From: Actinocatenispora rupis
GTDB taxonomy: Bacteria; Actinomycetota; Actinomycetes; Mycobacteriales; Micromonosporaceae
Assembly: GCF_016861975.1 (NCBI RefSeq)
Contig: NZ_BOMB01000017.1
Span: 124,001 to 188,000, forward strand
DNA: 64,000 nt
Direction of reading: 5' to 3'
The notes below the pieces were generated by a model. That model saw only the letters and a program-made list of their open reading frames with translations. It ran no database searches and had not been told where the DNA came from. Below, in pieces: positions 1 through 8,172 of the stretch. Both the position numbers and the translations under genes were made by a program. How positions within the stretch are numbered: the stretch's first letter is position 1; each line of letters opens with the position of its first letter.

Positions 1-1
1 C

Positions 2-223
2 GCGGTGCCGCTGACGCCCACCGAGTTCCGGTTGCTGGCCTGTCTGATGGCCGAACCCGGCGCCGCGGTACGCCGGCACGCGCTCGTCGCCGCGGGCTGG
101 CCGGCCGGCGCGCAGGTCAGCGCGAACACGCTCGACCAGTACCTGCTTCGGTTGCGGCGCAAGGTGAACGACCTCGGCGCGCGGATCGACACGGTACGCG
201 GCGTCGGGTACCGGTTCCGGTGA
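2..223 (+). CDS. Response regulator, DNA-binding half only (5' end outside window)
   Basis: The frame is open at the left edge, so only the last 73 codons are visible. They form a complete OmpR/PhoB-type winged helix: the opening TPTEFRLLACL helix, the recognition-helix stretch VSANTLDQYLLRLRRKV, and the closing hairpin TVRGVGYRF that ends most proteins of this family. The phospho-receiver domain must lie upstream. The stop overlaps the GTG of the sensor kinase that follows (GTGA), so the two are translated together as a two-component pair. The DNA target and signal cannot be read from this fragment. Confidence 0.9.
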   Translation, partial: AVPLTPTEFRLLACLMAEPGAAVRRHALVAAGWPAGAQVSANTLDQYLLRLRRKVNDLGARIDTVRGVGYRFR

Positions 224-1557
224 GGGCGACGACGCTGCGCGGCCGGCTCGCCCTCGTCGTACTCGGGGCCACGGCGGTGTGGTTGACGGTGCTCGCCGTG
301 GCGTTCAACGTGGCGCTGGCGGCCCGGCTGCGCGGCCAGGCCGACGAGCTGCTGCGGACCCGGGCCACGGCCGTCGCCGCGACCGTACAGGCCGGCGCGG
401 ACGGGCGCCTCACCGTACGCGAACCGGCGGACGACGCGGCGCTGGACGTCGGAATCTGGATATACCAGGGATCCGCGGCGATCGAACGACCACCGGCCAG
501 CGACGGTACGCGCCGCGCCGCGGACCGGCTCGCCGGCCACCACGGCGGGTACGCCGACACCACGGGCGAGCACCCCGCCCGGCTGTACGCGCTGCCCGTG
601 TCGGCCGGTGGCCGGCAGGTCGGCACCGTCGTCGCGTTCGTCGCGCTGGCACCGTACGCGGGCACGGCGCACGCCGCGCTGGTCGGCTCCGTCGGACTGG
701 CGCTGTTCGCCCTCACCGGCGCGTACCTGATGACGCGAGCCGCGGTGGGTCGCGCGCTGCGCCCCGTGCACCGGATGAGCGCGCAGGCGGCGCGGTGGAG
801 CACCGACGCGGCGCCGCGCCGGTTCGGTACCGCCCGCCGACCGGCCGAGCTGACCGACCTGGCCGGCAACCTCGACCAGCTGCTCGACGCCCTCGCCGCG
901 GCGCTGCGTCACGAGCAGCGGCTCACCGCCGAACTGTCGCACGAACTGCGTACGCCGCTCGCGCGGATCATCGCCGAGACGGACTGGCTCACCGCGCGAC
1001 CCCGTACCGGCACCGAACAGGCGGCGGCGCACACCGCGATCGGCGACAGCGCCGCCGCCATGTGGCGCATCTGCGACACCCTGCTCACCGACGCGCGCGC
1101 CCGCACCGTACGTGGCCGGGACCGGTGCGACACCGCCGCCGTGGCACGCGAACTCGCCGCCGAACTCCGCCCCGCCCTGCCGCCGACCACCGTCACCGGT
1201 GCCGCGAACGCCGGCGTACCAACGGAACTGCTGCGCCGCATCCTCGCCCCGCTCCTCGACAACGCCACCCGGTACGCCCGCTCACGCGTCACCGTCGCCT
1301 GCGCGTACGACTCCGGCCGCTGCACGCTGACCGTCACCGACGACGGACCCGGCATTCCCGGTACGGTCGGCGCGGCGGTGTTCGAGCCGGGCCGCCGCGC
1401 CGATCCGGCGGACGGGCACCCCGGCGCCGGCCTCGGACTCGCCCTCGCGCGCCGGCTGGCCCGCGCCGCCGACGGTGACCTCACCCTCGCCGATCCGGGT
1501 GGCCGCAACGGTTCCGGCGCGACCTTCGTGATCACCCTGCCCGCCGCCGACGGGTGA
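220..1557 (+). CDS. Two-component sensor histidine kinase
   Basis: A 445-residue membrane kinase that would phosphorylate the response regulator encoded just upstream. A first membrane helix lies at about residues 10-33 and a second at about 147-170, flanking an extracytoplasmic sensor loop of roughly 110 residues. A HAMP-like linker follows, then the dimerisation/phosphoacceptor helix with the H-box LSHELRTPLARI (His at about 241), the N-box PLLDNATRY near 345-352, the G1 box DDGPGIPG and the G2 box GAGLGLALARRLA near 400-412. All motifs needed for activity are present. The GTG start overlaps the regulator stop. The sensor loop has no recognisable domain, so the signal is unknown. Confidence 0.93.
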   Translation: MRATTLRGRLALVVLGATAVWLTVLAVAFNVALAARLRGQADELLRTRATAVAATVQAGADGRLTVREPADDAALDVGIWIYQGSAAIERPPASDGTRRAADRLAGHHGGYADTTGEHPARLYALPVSAGGRQVGTVVAFVALAPYAGTAHAALVGSVGLALFALTGAYLMTRAAVGRALRPVHRMSAQAARWSTDAAPRRFGTARRPAELTDLAGNLDQLLDALAAALRHEQRLTAELSHELRTPLARIIAETDWLTARPRTGTEQAAAHTAIGDSAAAMWRICDTLLTDARARTVRGRDRCDTAAVARELAAELRPALPPTTVTGAANAGVPTELLRRILAPLLDNATRYARSRVTVACAYDSGRCTLTVTDDGPGIPGTVGAAVFEPGRRADPADGHPGAGLGLALARRLARAADGDLTLADPGGRNGSGATFVITLPAADG

Positions 1558-1568
1558 GCAGAGCGCGC

Positions 1569-2105
1569 TCAGTGGAGCAGGGCCTTGAGGAGGATCATCG
1601 CCGCGCCGAACGCTCCCGTGACGGCCGCCGAACCGAGGCGTTCGAGCCGGCTGAGCCGCCCACCGCGGCCGATCTCCCAACCCGCCACGCACAACAGCAA
1701 CGTACTGACGCCCAGCGCCGCGAGTACCGCGACGGTCACGTACACGCCGAGCAGGCCGAGGACCGCGAGTACCGCGAGGGGGATGGCGGACGCCGTGACG
1801 ATCTCCCACCGTGCGGTCAGCTCGCGCCGGATGTCCGGCCAGCCGAGTCGCCGGCCGGTGTGGATCCGTTCGGCGACGAGACGCGCGTAGCGTTCGGCCG
1901 CCCAGTACACGACGAGGGTGACGAGGACCGTGACGATCACGGTGATCACGGACGCGCCGTGCGAGGTCGCCATCACGGCCGAACTGACGATCACGCCGTA
2001 CACGCCGTCGGCGGTGCGGCCCTGCGACGCGCCGGTGATCTGCCGGCCCGCCCACGACTGCGCGGGTTCGCCGCCCGGTGACCCGTGCTCGGCCTGGCGC
2101 GTCAC
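1569..2105 (-). CDS. Small integral membrane protein of unknown function
   Basis: From GTG 2105 the product is 178 residues. It has a first hydrophobic helix (VITVIVTVLVTLVVYWAA), a long double-helix stretch rich in Val/Leu/Ala (from ASAIPLAVL to LLLCVAGW) and a last helix near the C terminus (GAFGAAMILLKALL), so about four membrane segments. The gene is convergent with the sensor kinase, 11 nt away. The open frame continues upstream to 2309 through the 75-bp tandem duplication, but that part has only low-complexity Pro/Arg/Thr sequence, so I place the start at 2105; no strong ribosome-binding site decides it. No family recognised. Confidence 0.6.
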   Translation of the reverse strand: MTRQAEHGSPGGEPAQSWAGRQITGASQGRTADGVYGVIVSSAVMATSHGASVITVIVTVLVTLVVYWAAERYARLVAERIHTGRRLGWPDIRRELTARWEIVTASAIPLAVLAVLGLLGVYVTVAVLAALGVSTLLLCVAGWEIGRGGRLSRLERLGSAAVTGAFGAAMILLKALLH

Positions 2106-2128
2106 CGCGACCACCGCCCCGCCGCGCG

Positions 2129-2279
2129 GCGTCCGATGGGCTTGTCGTGGGGCGACGCCGGTGCGCGCGGATGGCTCAGTGGAGCCGGATCCGTCGACCC
2201 GCGGTGTCCGCGGGGCTCGTCGTGGGGCGACGCCGGTGCGCGCGGATGGCTCAGTGGAGCCGGATCCGTCGACCCGCGG
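2129..2279. repeat. Two-copy 75-bp tandem duplication
   Basis: Two consecutive units of 75 bp. The inner 61 bp are identical (2144-2204 and 2219-2279), and the flanking part of each unit differs by a few bases. Each unit carries the string GGATCCGTCGAC. Because 75 is a multiple of three, the duplication keeps any frame open and gives two copies of a 25-residue block in the minus frame that runs into the membrane protein gene. It lies in the presumed promoter region of that gene. From 2280 to about 2600 I see no gene. Confidence 0.9.
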
Positions 2280-2599
2280 CGTGCCTCGGCGTTCGCACCG
2301 GAAGGGCACCCGGTCCGTACGGTATAAGCCACGGGCGACCCCCTTCGTCGCGCCGCCGACCGCTGCGGACGGTCGGCACTCCGCGGCCGGGGGAGAGTGG
2401 TAGATCCCGTTCGGCGCAACGGATGCACTCTCCGACGCTACGCCTGCCGGGGCCGCCCGGGGGATCGCCGAACGAACGCCCGGCCCTGCCCGTCCGGCGG
2501 CCCCGGGTACCGTCCCGCGGCGTTCGGCACGCTCTGCCCGGAACGTCCGCCTCCTCCCGTACCGGGGCGCGACGTGCCGACCGCCACCCGTGGCGGCAC

Positions 2600-2818
2600 A
2601 GAGCCGCGACCGGTCGATCGCCGGTGTTGCGCGCGTACATGATCAGGATCTCGGCGAGCCGGTCGTCGTCGGTCGCCCGTGCCGGCGACGGGCCGAACCC
2701 CGGGCCAGGGCTCGTCCGGGCTGGCCGCGAGGCGTTCGATGCAGGCGGCGGCGCGGTCGAGCGCCGCGCCGATGGTCGGGTTCGGTTCCGCGGCGGGTGG
2801 CCCGGTCTCGTCGGTCAC
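2600..2818 (-). pseudogene. Short gene apparently broken by a frameshift
   Basis: A GTG at 2818 has a good ribosome-binding site (CAGGGGGC, 8 nt upstream). The first frame reads VTDETGPPAAEPNPTIGAAL and continues through a helix (DRAAACIERLAASPDEPWPG). Near 2700, in a C/G homopolymer run, good coding sense jumps to another frame reading DDDRLAEILIMYARNTGDRP. Joined, the two parts would give one small helical protein of roughly 70-80 residues; apart, each ends in low-complexity Arg/Pro sequence. It is divergent from the FAD monooxygenase. A true frameshift mutation and a sequencing error fit equally well. No family recognised. Confidence 0.4.
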
Positions 2819-2913
2819 GTCGTGCCCCCTGTGCTGTCGCGCCCGCGCTGGGCGGTTCCCCGTGATTGCAGGCCACCGCACGTTTCCCGGTGGTGCACGA
2901 ACCGAGGCTAAAA

Positions 2914-2945
2914 CGGGTCACTAGCCAAAGTGGTACAGTGACCCG
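2914..2945. promoter_or_regulatory. Palindromic operator upstream of the FAD monooxygenase
   Basis: Perfect 9-bp arms CGGGTCACT and AGTGACCCG separated by 14 bp, ending 45 bp before the monooxygenase ATG. The size suits a TetR-type dimer-of-dimers or an extended TetR site. The TetR gene at 4207 is the obvious candidate binder (inference from neighbourhood). Confidence 0.7.
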
Positions 2946-2990
2946 AAAGGGCTGACGACCCGAATTTGGGTCGGGCGAGGGGAGAGGGCG

Positions 2991-4202
2991 ATGACGAGGA
3001 CGGCACTGGTGTCCGGGGCGAGCATCGCCGGGCCCGCGCTGGCGTACTGGCTGAACCGGTACGGCTTCGCGGTCACGGTGGTGGAGAAGGCGCCTGCGGT
3101 CCGCGGCGGCGGGTACCCGATCGACGTGCGCGGCACCGCGGTCGAGGTGATCCGCCGGATGGGCCGGTACGAGCAGCTGCGCGCGGCGCACCTGCACATG
3201 GGTCGGATGACGTTCCTGCGCGACGACGGCCGGCGCGTCACCTCGGTACGGCTGGACCGGCTCGGCGGCGCCGGCGGCGGCGACACCGAACTGCCCCGCG
3301 GCGCGCTCACCGAGCTGCTGTACGAGGCGGTCCGGGACGACGTCGACCTCCGGTTCGGTGACTCGATCGCCGAACTGGACGACCGCGCGGGCGGCGTCGG
3401 CGTACGGTTCGCGAGCGGCGACGCGGCCGAGTACGACGTGGTGCTGGCGGCGGACGGGCTGCACTCGACCACCCGGCGGCTGGTGTTCGGCCCGGAGGAA
3501 CGGTTCCACCGGTACCTCGGGCACTGCTTCGCCGGGTTCGAGATGCCGAACCGTCTCGGGCTGGACCGCGAGGGTGTGATCAGCACGGCGCCGGGGCGTA
3601 CGGCGGTGCTCTACGCGGCGGGGAATCCCGACCGGGTGCACGCGTTCCTGAGTTTCGGGCGCGCCGAGCCGCCGTACGGAGCGTTCGCCGATCCGGCGGC
3701 ACAGCGCGAGCTGGTCGCGTCGGTGTTCGCGGGCGGCGGCTGGGAGGTGCCGCGGATGATCGCCGCGATGCGTACCGCGGACGACCTGTTCTTCGACGTG
3801 GTGAGCCAGATCCGGATGCCGGCCTGGTCGCGGGGGCGGGTCGCGCTGGTCGGCGACGCGGCGTACGCGCCGTCGTTCCTGTCCGGGCAGGGGTCGAGCA
3901 TCGCGCTGGTCGGGGCGTACCTGCTCGCCGGCGAGCTGGCGGCGACGAGCGACCACCGCGCCGCGTTCGCCGCGTACGAGCAGCGGATGCGGCCGTTCGC
4001 CGAGGCGAACCAGGCGCTCGCGGACGGCGGCGGGGTGGCCGTCGCGCCCGCGACCCGGCGCGGCGTGTGGCTGCGCCACCAGACGATGCGTGCCGCGCCG
4101 CTGCTCGCCCGGCTGGGCGGTCTCGGCGGCCGGGTCACCCGCGTCAAGTCCGCCCTCGTACTCCCGGGCTATGCGGCCGACGGTGCGGTCCGCTCGGGCT
4201 GA
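2991..4202 (+). CDS. FAD-dependent monooxygenase (PHBH fold)
   Basis: 403 residues, the usual length for single-component flavoprotein hydroxylases of the p-hydroxybenzoate hydroxylase/TetX group. The N-terminal dinucleotide-binding motif is GASIAGPALAYWL (residues 9-21, a GxxxxG variant seen in this group). The acidic residue at the end of the second strand (VVEKAPAVRGGGYPIDVRG) binds the ribose. The second FAD motif is GDAAYAPSFLSGQG (about 287-300). It would use NAD(P)H and O2 to hydroxylate a small aromatic or polyketide-like substrate in the cytoplasm; the substrate is not predictable. ATG 2991 follows a GGGGAGAGGG ribosome-binding site. A palindrome lies upstream and a TetR gene 4 nt downstream, so induction by the substrate is likely. 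Confidence 0.9.
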   Translation: MTRTALVSGASIAGPALAYWLNRYGFAVTVVEKAPAVRGGGYPIDVRGTAVEVIRRMGRYEQLRAAHLHMGRMTFLRDDGRRVTSVRLDRLGGAGGGDTELPRGALTELLYEAVRDDVDLRFGDSIAELDDRAGGVGVRFASGDAAEYDVVLAADGLHSTTRRLVFGPEERFHRYLGHCFAGFEMPNRLGLDREGVISTAPGRTAVLYAAGNPDRVHAFLSFGRAEPPYGAFADPAAQRELVASVFAGGGWEVPRMIAAMRTADDLFFDVVSQIRMPAWSRGRVALVGDAAYAPSFLSGQGSSIALVGAYLLAGELAATSDHRAAFAAYEQRMRPFAEANQALADGGGVAVAPATRRGVWLRHQTMRAAPLLARLGGLGGRVTRVKSALVLPGYAADGAVRSG

Positions 4203-4206
4203 GACC

Positions 4207-4818
4207 ATGGACGGCGTGGGCGGCCTGCGCGAACGGAAGAAGAACAAACTGCGGCAGTCGGTGCAGCGGGAGGCGTTCCGGCTGTTCGACGAGCACGGGT
4301 ACGCGGCGACGACGGTCGAACAGATCGCCGCCGCCGCCGAGATCTCCACCACGACCTTCTACCGGTACTACTCGTCGAAGGAGGACGTCGTCCTCGCCGG
4401 TGGCGGCGAACCGCTCGACGGCGCCGAGGACCTCCTCGCCGAACTCACCGCCGCGACCGACGTCACCGCGGCGCTGCGGTCGGTGGTACGCCGGTCCGTG
4501 GCCGCCATGGCGGCCGACCGTACCGGGATGCTCGCCCGGTACACGCTGATCTTCTCCGTACCGGAGCTGTGGGCGGCGTTCCAGCGGCACCAGCACGAGG
4601 GTCGTGGCGAGGCGGCCGTACTGCTCGGGCGGTGGCTGCACGCCGAACCGGACTCGTACCCGGTGCGGCTCGCGGTCGCCGCGTTCGGGGCCGCCGTCAC
4701 CGAGACCCTCCGGTACTGGACGGACCACGACGGCGAGCCGGAACTCGGCGACCTGCTGGACGAGATGATCACCCGGCTGTCGCCGCTGCTCAGCCCCGCG
4801 AACGAAGGGCGGGGCTGA
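4207..4818 (+). CDS. TetR-family regulator
   Basis: 203 residues. The helix-turn-helix domain spans about residues 10-58: REAFRLFDEHGYAATTVEQ, then IAAAAEISTTTFYRYYSSKE, with the FYRYYSSKE recognition helix typical of the family. The C-terminal ligand domain is helical and not assignable. I start at ATG 4207, four bases after the monooxygenase stop; the open frame extends further up but overlaps that gene. The tight spacing indicates co-transcription with the monooxygenase and probable autoregulation through the 2914-2945 palindrome. Confidence 0.9.
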   Translation: MDGVGGLRERKKNKLRQSVQREAFRLFDEHGYAATTVEQIAAAAEISTTTFYRYYSSKEDVVLAGGGEPLDGAEDLLAELTAATDVTAALRSVVRRSVAAMAADRTGMLARYTLIFSVPELWAAFQRHQHEGRGEAAVLLGRWLHAEPDSYPVRLAVAAFGAAVTETLRYWTDHDGEPELGDLLDEMITRLSPLLSPANEGRG

Positions 4819-4821
4819 GCC

Positions 4822-5286
4822 GTGCGCGGCGACGTGCGGTGGGACATCGTGCCGGCGACCGGACCGCTGCTCACCGACTGGCGGGCGATCCACAACGAGA
4901 TCGTGCCGACCGCACCGCTGTCCGCCGGCGAGGTCGCCGAGCGCTCCGGCCGGAACCGCCTGACCCTCGCGTACGCGTTCGGCGAACTCGTCGGGAACGC
5001 CACGGTGCGCCCGCCGTCCGGGCCCGGTGCGGTGGCGACCGTGATCGTCCGGATCCTCCCCGCGTACCGGCGCCGCGGCCACGGCACCCGGTACCTGCGG
5101 TCCGAGCTGGCCGCGGCCCGCGCGACGGGCGCCGGCCGCATCGAGACCGTCGTACTCGCCTCGAACACCGACGGGCTGGCGTTCGCTGCGGCGCACGGGT
5201 TCGTCGAGCACGACCGCTACCTGCTCGACGGCGACACGGTGCCGTTCGTCGACCTGCACCTCGCCGACCCCGGTCCGCCCGACTGA
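4822..5286 (+). CDS. GNAT-family acetyltransferase
   Basis: 154 residues from GTG 4822, three bases after the TetR stop. The acetyl-CoA pyrophosphate loop is visible as AYRRRGHGTRYLRSELAAA (about 80-98), following the strand VIVRILPA. A later block NTDGLAFAAAHGFVEHDRYL matches the conserved C-terminal GNAT motif in which a residue pairs with the CoA. It sits in an apparent three-gene operon with the flavin monooxygenase and the TetR regulator. It could act on the same small molecule or provide resistance to it, but this is only suggested by position. Confidence 0.85.
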   Translation: MRGDVRWDIVPATGPLLTDWRAIHNEIVPTAPLSAGEVAERSGRNRLTLAYAFGELVGNATVRPPSGPGAVATVIVRILPAYRRRGHGTRYLRSELAAARATGAGRIETVVLASNTDGLAFAAAHGFVEHDRYLLDGDTVPFVDLHLADPGPPD

Positions 5287-5495
5287 CAGCCCGGGCCGGG
5301 ACTCGCCGGTGATTCTGGCGCAGTCTGGGCGCCGGCCGGCAGGCAGCCACCCGGTCGTACGGCCGCGGTGTTCCGTTGACCTGCGGAGTCGGTGTCGCCG
5401 GCCGTCACCCTGCGGGTGGGCGGGCAGGAGGAGTGTCGTGGATCATGCCCGAACGTCCGAGGCGTCCGGGGGTCGGGACACGTACTGTCAGGTGC

Positions 5496-5669
5496 ATGAC
5501 ACCGACCGACAGCACTTCGTCGTCGCCTGCGCTGCGGCGTCTGGAGCATGCGCGGGCCCGGTTCGACCTGCTCGCCCGCCGGGGCGAGGACACCACCAAC
5601 GCCGCGTACGAGCTGAGCCAGGCGCTCGCCGCCGTCGAGTTGGCCCGCGCCACCAGCCGCACGCCCTGA
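5496..5669 (+). CDS. Small helical protein, unknown function
   Basis: 57 residues from ATG 5496. After a Ser/Thr-rich start (MTPTDSTSSSPA) there are two amphipathic helices, LRRLEHARARFDLLARRG and TNAAYELSQALAAVELARA. That pattern suits a small coiled-coil or helical-hairpin protein. An in-frame extension upstream to 5376 lacks coding character. It stands alone between the acetyltransferase and a P-loop kinase. I do not recognise a named family. Confidence 0.55.
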   Translation: MTPTDSTSSSPALRRLEHARARFDLLARRGEDTTNAAYELSQALAAVELARATSRTP

Positions 5670-5877
5670 CGGCGCGCTCGGCGGCGACGCCGGCCGACCA
5701 GCAGGTACGCGATCCCGCCGATCGGCACGGACCGGACGCGGATCACCGCCCGCACCGTTCGCGGCGGCAGCAGGATGTCCCGGTCGTCGGCGCGGGCGAG
5801 ATCGGCGAACCGGGTGGCAGCGACCGCGATCAGCCCGGTCCGGGCACTGGCCGGACCGCCGTCGGTAGGCTGCGCTG

Positions 5878-6444
5878 GTGCGGAGGGTGCTCGTCGTCGG
5901 TGGCCCGGGAAGCGGGAAGACCACGCTGGCGCGCACGCTCGCGACGGCGCTCGGCGTACCGCATCACGATCTCGACCGGGTGGCCTACCGCGCCGGTGCG
6001 CCCGACGCGCCGTTCCACGACCGGGTACGGGTCGGCGACGACGTACGCCGGGCGTCGGCTGCGGACATCGCCGCGACGGAGGGGTGGGTGGCGGACGGTC
6101 TCTACGCCGGCTGGACCGGGCCGCTGCGCGACGCCGCCGACCTGATCGTCTGGCTCGATCCGCCCGCTCGCGTCGCGCTGTGCCGGGTACTGCGCCGCGC
6201 GGTCGCACACCGCTGTCGGGGTGGTCGGGACTGGGATCTGCGCTCGGTGTGGCGCGTCGCCCGGGGCGCGCGGAGCTACCGGAGCCGTCCGGTCGGTACC
6301 GCCGACGAACTGCGCGCGCGGGACTCCGCGAACGGCAGCCGGACGCTGGCGGCCTTCCTCCGGCCCGCCGCCGACACGGTCGTCCGGTGTGGCAGCGCGG
6401 CCGAGGTACGCCGGGCCGTCGGCCGGATCGTATCCGCGGGGTAG
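5878..6444 (+). CDS. P-loop kinase-like ATPase (adenylate kinase/FlaR-topology type)
   Basis: 188 residues starting at GTG 5878. The Walker A motif GGPGSGKTTLARTLA is at residues 8-22, followed by the substrate-strand block PHHDLDRVAYR and a Walker-B-like strand DLIVWLDPP (about 84-92). A basic lid-like region (RVLRRAVAHRCRGGRDWDLR) follows. The layout matches small adenylate-kinase-fold proteins often labelled topology modulation protein; the true substrate is probably a small hydroxylated molecule or nucleotide. It is a monocistron with no visible operator. Confidence 0.8.
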   Translation: MRRVLVVGGPGSGKTTLARTLATALGVPHHDLDRVAYRAGAPDAPFHDRVRVGDDVRRASAADIAATEGWVADGLYAGWTGPLRDAADLIVWLDPPARVALCRVLRRAVAHRCRGGRDWDLRSVWRVARGARSYRSRPVGTADELRARDSANGSRTLAAFLRPAADTVVRCGSAAEVRRAVGRIVSAG

Positions 6445-6552
6445 CCCGGAACGGTGGTGTGCAAGGGATTCCGGGCCGCCGGGTCATGCCACGTGGACGG
6501 GGTCGGCGAGGCGTACCGGGCCGGGTGCGGGGACGCGTAGGGGAGCGGGCCG

Positions 6553-7160
6553 ATGTCAGGACCGGGGATGCGGTCCGCGCCGCCGCCGGCGCACCGTCGC
6601 GTTGCCGTCGCCGCCGGCTTCGCCCTGGCGCTGTCGACCGCCTCGTACGCCGCCGACACGACCGGCGGCAACGTACCCCCGGGGCACCGCGCGTTCGAGT
6701 ACGCCGTGTTCGGGGGCTTGTCGGACCGGGTGACGGGGTGGCCGGGCAGCTCGCCAGGGCCGGTCGTGGAGGTCGGGCGCGGCGGCGGAAAGCCTTGCGC
6801 CGTCAGGGAAGTGGACGTCGAGTCGGCCCTCCGGCCGCTGCGTGGCGGAGCGGGTGAGGAGCGGTCCCCACGTCCGCGGGTGCGGGGTGCTGCCGACCGC
6901 GGCGGTGCTGTCGATGTACGGCGAAGGCGCGGTCACCGGTGCCGTCGCGGTCGGTGACGTGCTCGCCGAGCGTCGACCTCACCGGGTACCGGCGGGTCCG
7001 CGCGACGGTGCCGTGCCGCTCGCCGGCCACGCGCCCGACGGTGCTACGGGTGGTTCGGTTGGGACGGGACCGGTGCGCTCGTCGTCGGGCCCGGCGCGCC
7101 GAGCCTCGTCGCCAGGTACCGCTCCGGATGGCGTACCGCCCGGGATCGGTTGGGGGACAA
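6553..7160 (+). pseudogene. Probable decayed gene for a secreted protein
   Basis: ATG 6553 begins a plausible signal peptide (RRVAVAAGFALALSTASYAA) followed by about 30 sensible residues, then coding sense is lost. Short stretches of protein-like sequence appear downstream in all three frames, for example VLPTAAVLSMYGEGAVTG (from about 6890), VDLTGYRRVRATVP (about 6975) and GWFGWDGTGALVVGPGAP (about 7045). Reading through all of them needs at least three frame changes, which fits an old relic rather than one error. 6445-6552 has no gene. This is a weak call based on eye-judged coding character. Confidence 0.35.
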
Positions 7161-7170
7161 GGGAAGCGGG

Positions 7171-8118
7171 TCAGGGCGCGGGTTTGACGACCGGCACGTC
7201 GCGGGAGAGTTCGCGGAACCCGAGGCCGTGGTAGAGGGTGCGCGCGGCGGGATGCGCGGGCGCGCCGACGCAGACGACGGTCGCGTGCGTGGCACCGGCG
7301 TTGCGCGCCAGGTGCATGCCGTACAGCATCATCGAACGCGCCAGCCCGAGCCGCCGGTGCCCCGGATGCGTGCCGACCGGCTCGAACTCGACGGTCCGGT
7401 TCGCCGGGTCGTACCACATGATGGTGGACGCCGCCATGGTGCCGTCCGGCGCCTCCACCAGGAGGTGCAGATCCCCCCGGTACGCGGCGGTCGCGCGCAC
7501 GTCCGTGTAGCCCTGCGCGGTGTACGTCGAGCGTGGCCAGGCGTCGAGGTGTGCCCGTACGGCGGCCTCCGGCCCGGCCTCGTCCGCGGTACGGAACCGG
7601 TATCCGGCGGGCAGCGTCGGCGGCTCGATCTCGGCGAGATCCCGCTGGTTGAGCTGGGTCCAGTCGCCGTCGTCGGCGAGCGCCGCGGCGTCGGGCCGGT
7701 AGCCGTGCGCCGCCCACCGCGCCAGCGCGTACTCCTCCGCGTCCGTCGGGTACGCGGTGCGTTCGAGTCCGGCCGCGACGGCGTCGTACCAGTCGATGAC
7801 GTCGTCGGCGAGGCCGGTGTGGTCGGGATGGATCTGGTAGCTCAGCGACGCGCCGGTGACGTCGGTGACCGAGCCGTCGTTGCGCCGCACCCGCCGCGGC
7901 AGGAACACCCAACCCCACGCGACGAGCGTGCCGGCCGAGTACCAGAGGTGGCGTCGCCAGGTCGGAGCGTCTGTCGCGCACCCCTTGCCCCACGTCCAGG
8001 CCAGCTCACCGTACGAGGCGCCGGCGCTGACGTGGTCCGGCCGCACCGCCGTGACGCGCTGCGCCAGGTCCTGCAGGAGCGGGATGTCGGCGGCGGTCAA
8101 CGGTTCGGAGTCGGTCAT
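7171..8118 (-). CDS. Two-domain GNAT acetyltransferase
   Basis: 315 residues, about twice the single-domain length. The C-terminal half carries a full GNAT core: the strand NRTVEFEPVGTHP, the acetyl-CoA loop GHRRLGLARSMMLYGMHLA (about 258-276), and the late motif PAARTLYHGLGFRELSR. The N-terminal half has the same strand/helix rhythm but a degraded loop, as is usual in tandem GNAT proteins where only one half is catalytic. ATG 8118 is used. The gene is monocistronic; downstream lies the relic ending near 7160. Substrate unknown. Confidence 0.85.
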   Translation of the reverse strand: MTDSEPLTAADIPLLQDLAQRVTAVRPDHVSAGASYGELAWTWGKGCATDAPTWRRHLWYSAGTLVAWGWVFLPRRVRRNDGSVTDVTGASLSYQIHPDHTGLADDVIDWYDAVAAGLERTAYPTDAEEYALARWAAHGYRPDAAALADDGDWTQLNQRDLAEIEPPTLPAGYRFRTADEAGPEAAVRAHLDAWPRSTYTAQGYTDVRATAAYRGDLHLLVEAPDGTMAASTIMWYDPANRTVEFEPVGTHPGHRRLGLARSMMLYGMHLARNAGATHATVVCVGAPAHPAARTLYHGLGFRELSRDVPVVKPAP

Positions 8119-8172
8119 GGTGCGCCACTGTGCCAGCGCGGTCCCGTGCCGTCGAACCGATTTCCGCCGCGG

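Noticed and set aside
2161-2279. GGATCC-GTCGAC strings resembling cloning sites
   Set aside because: They sit inside a natural-looking duplication with genomic flanks and no vector sequence.
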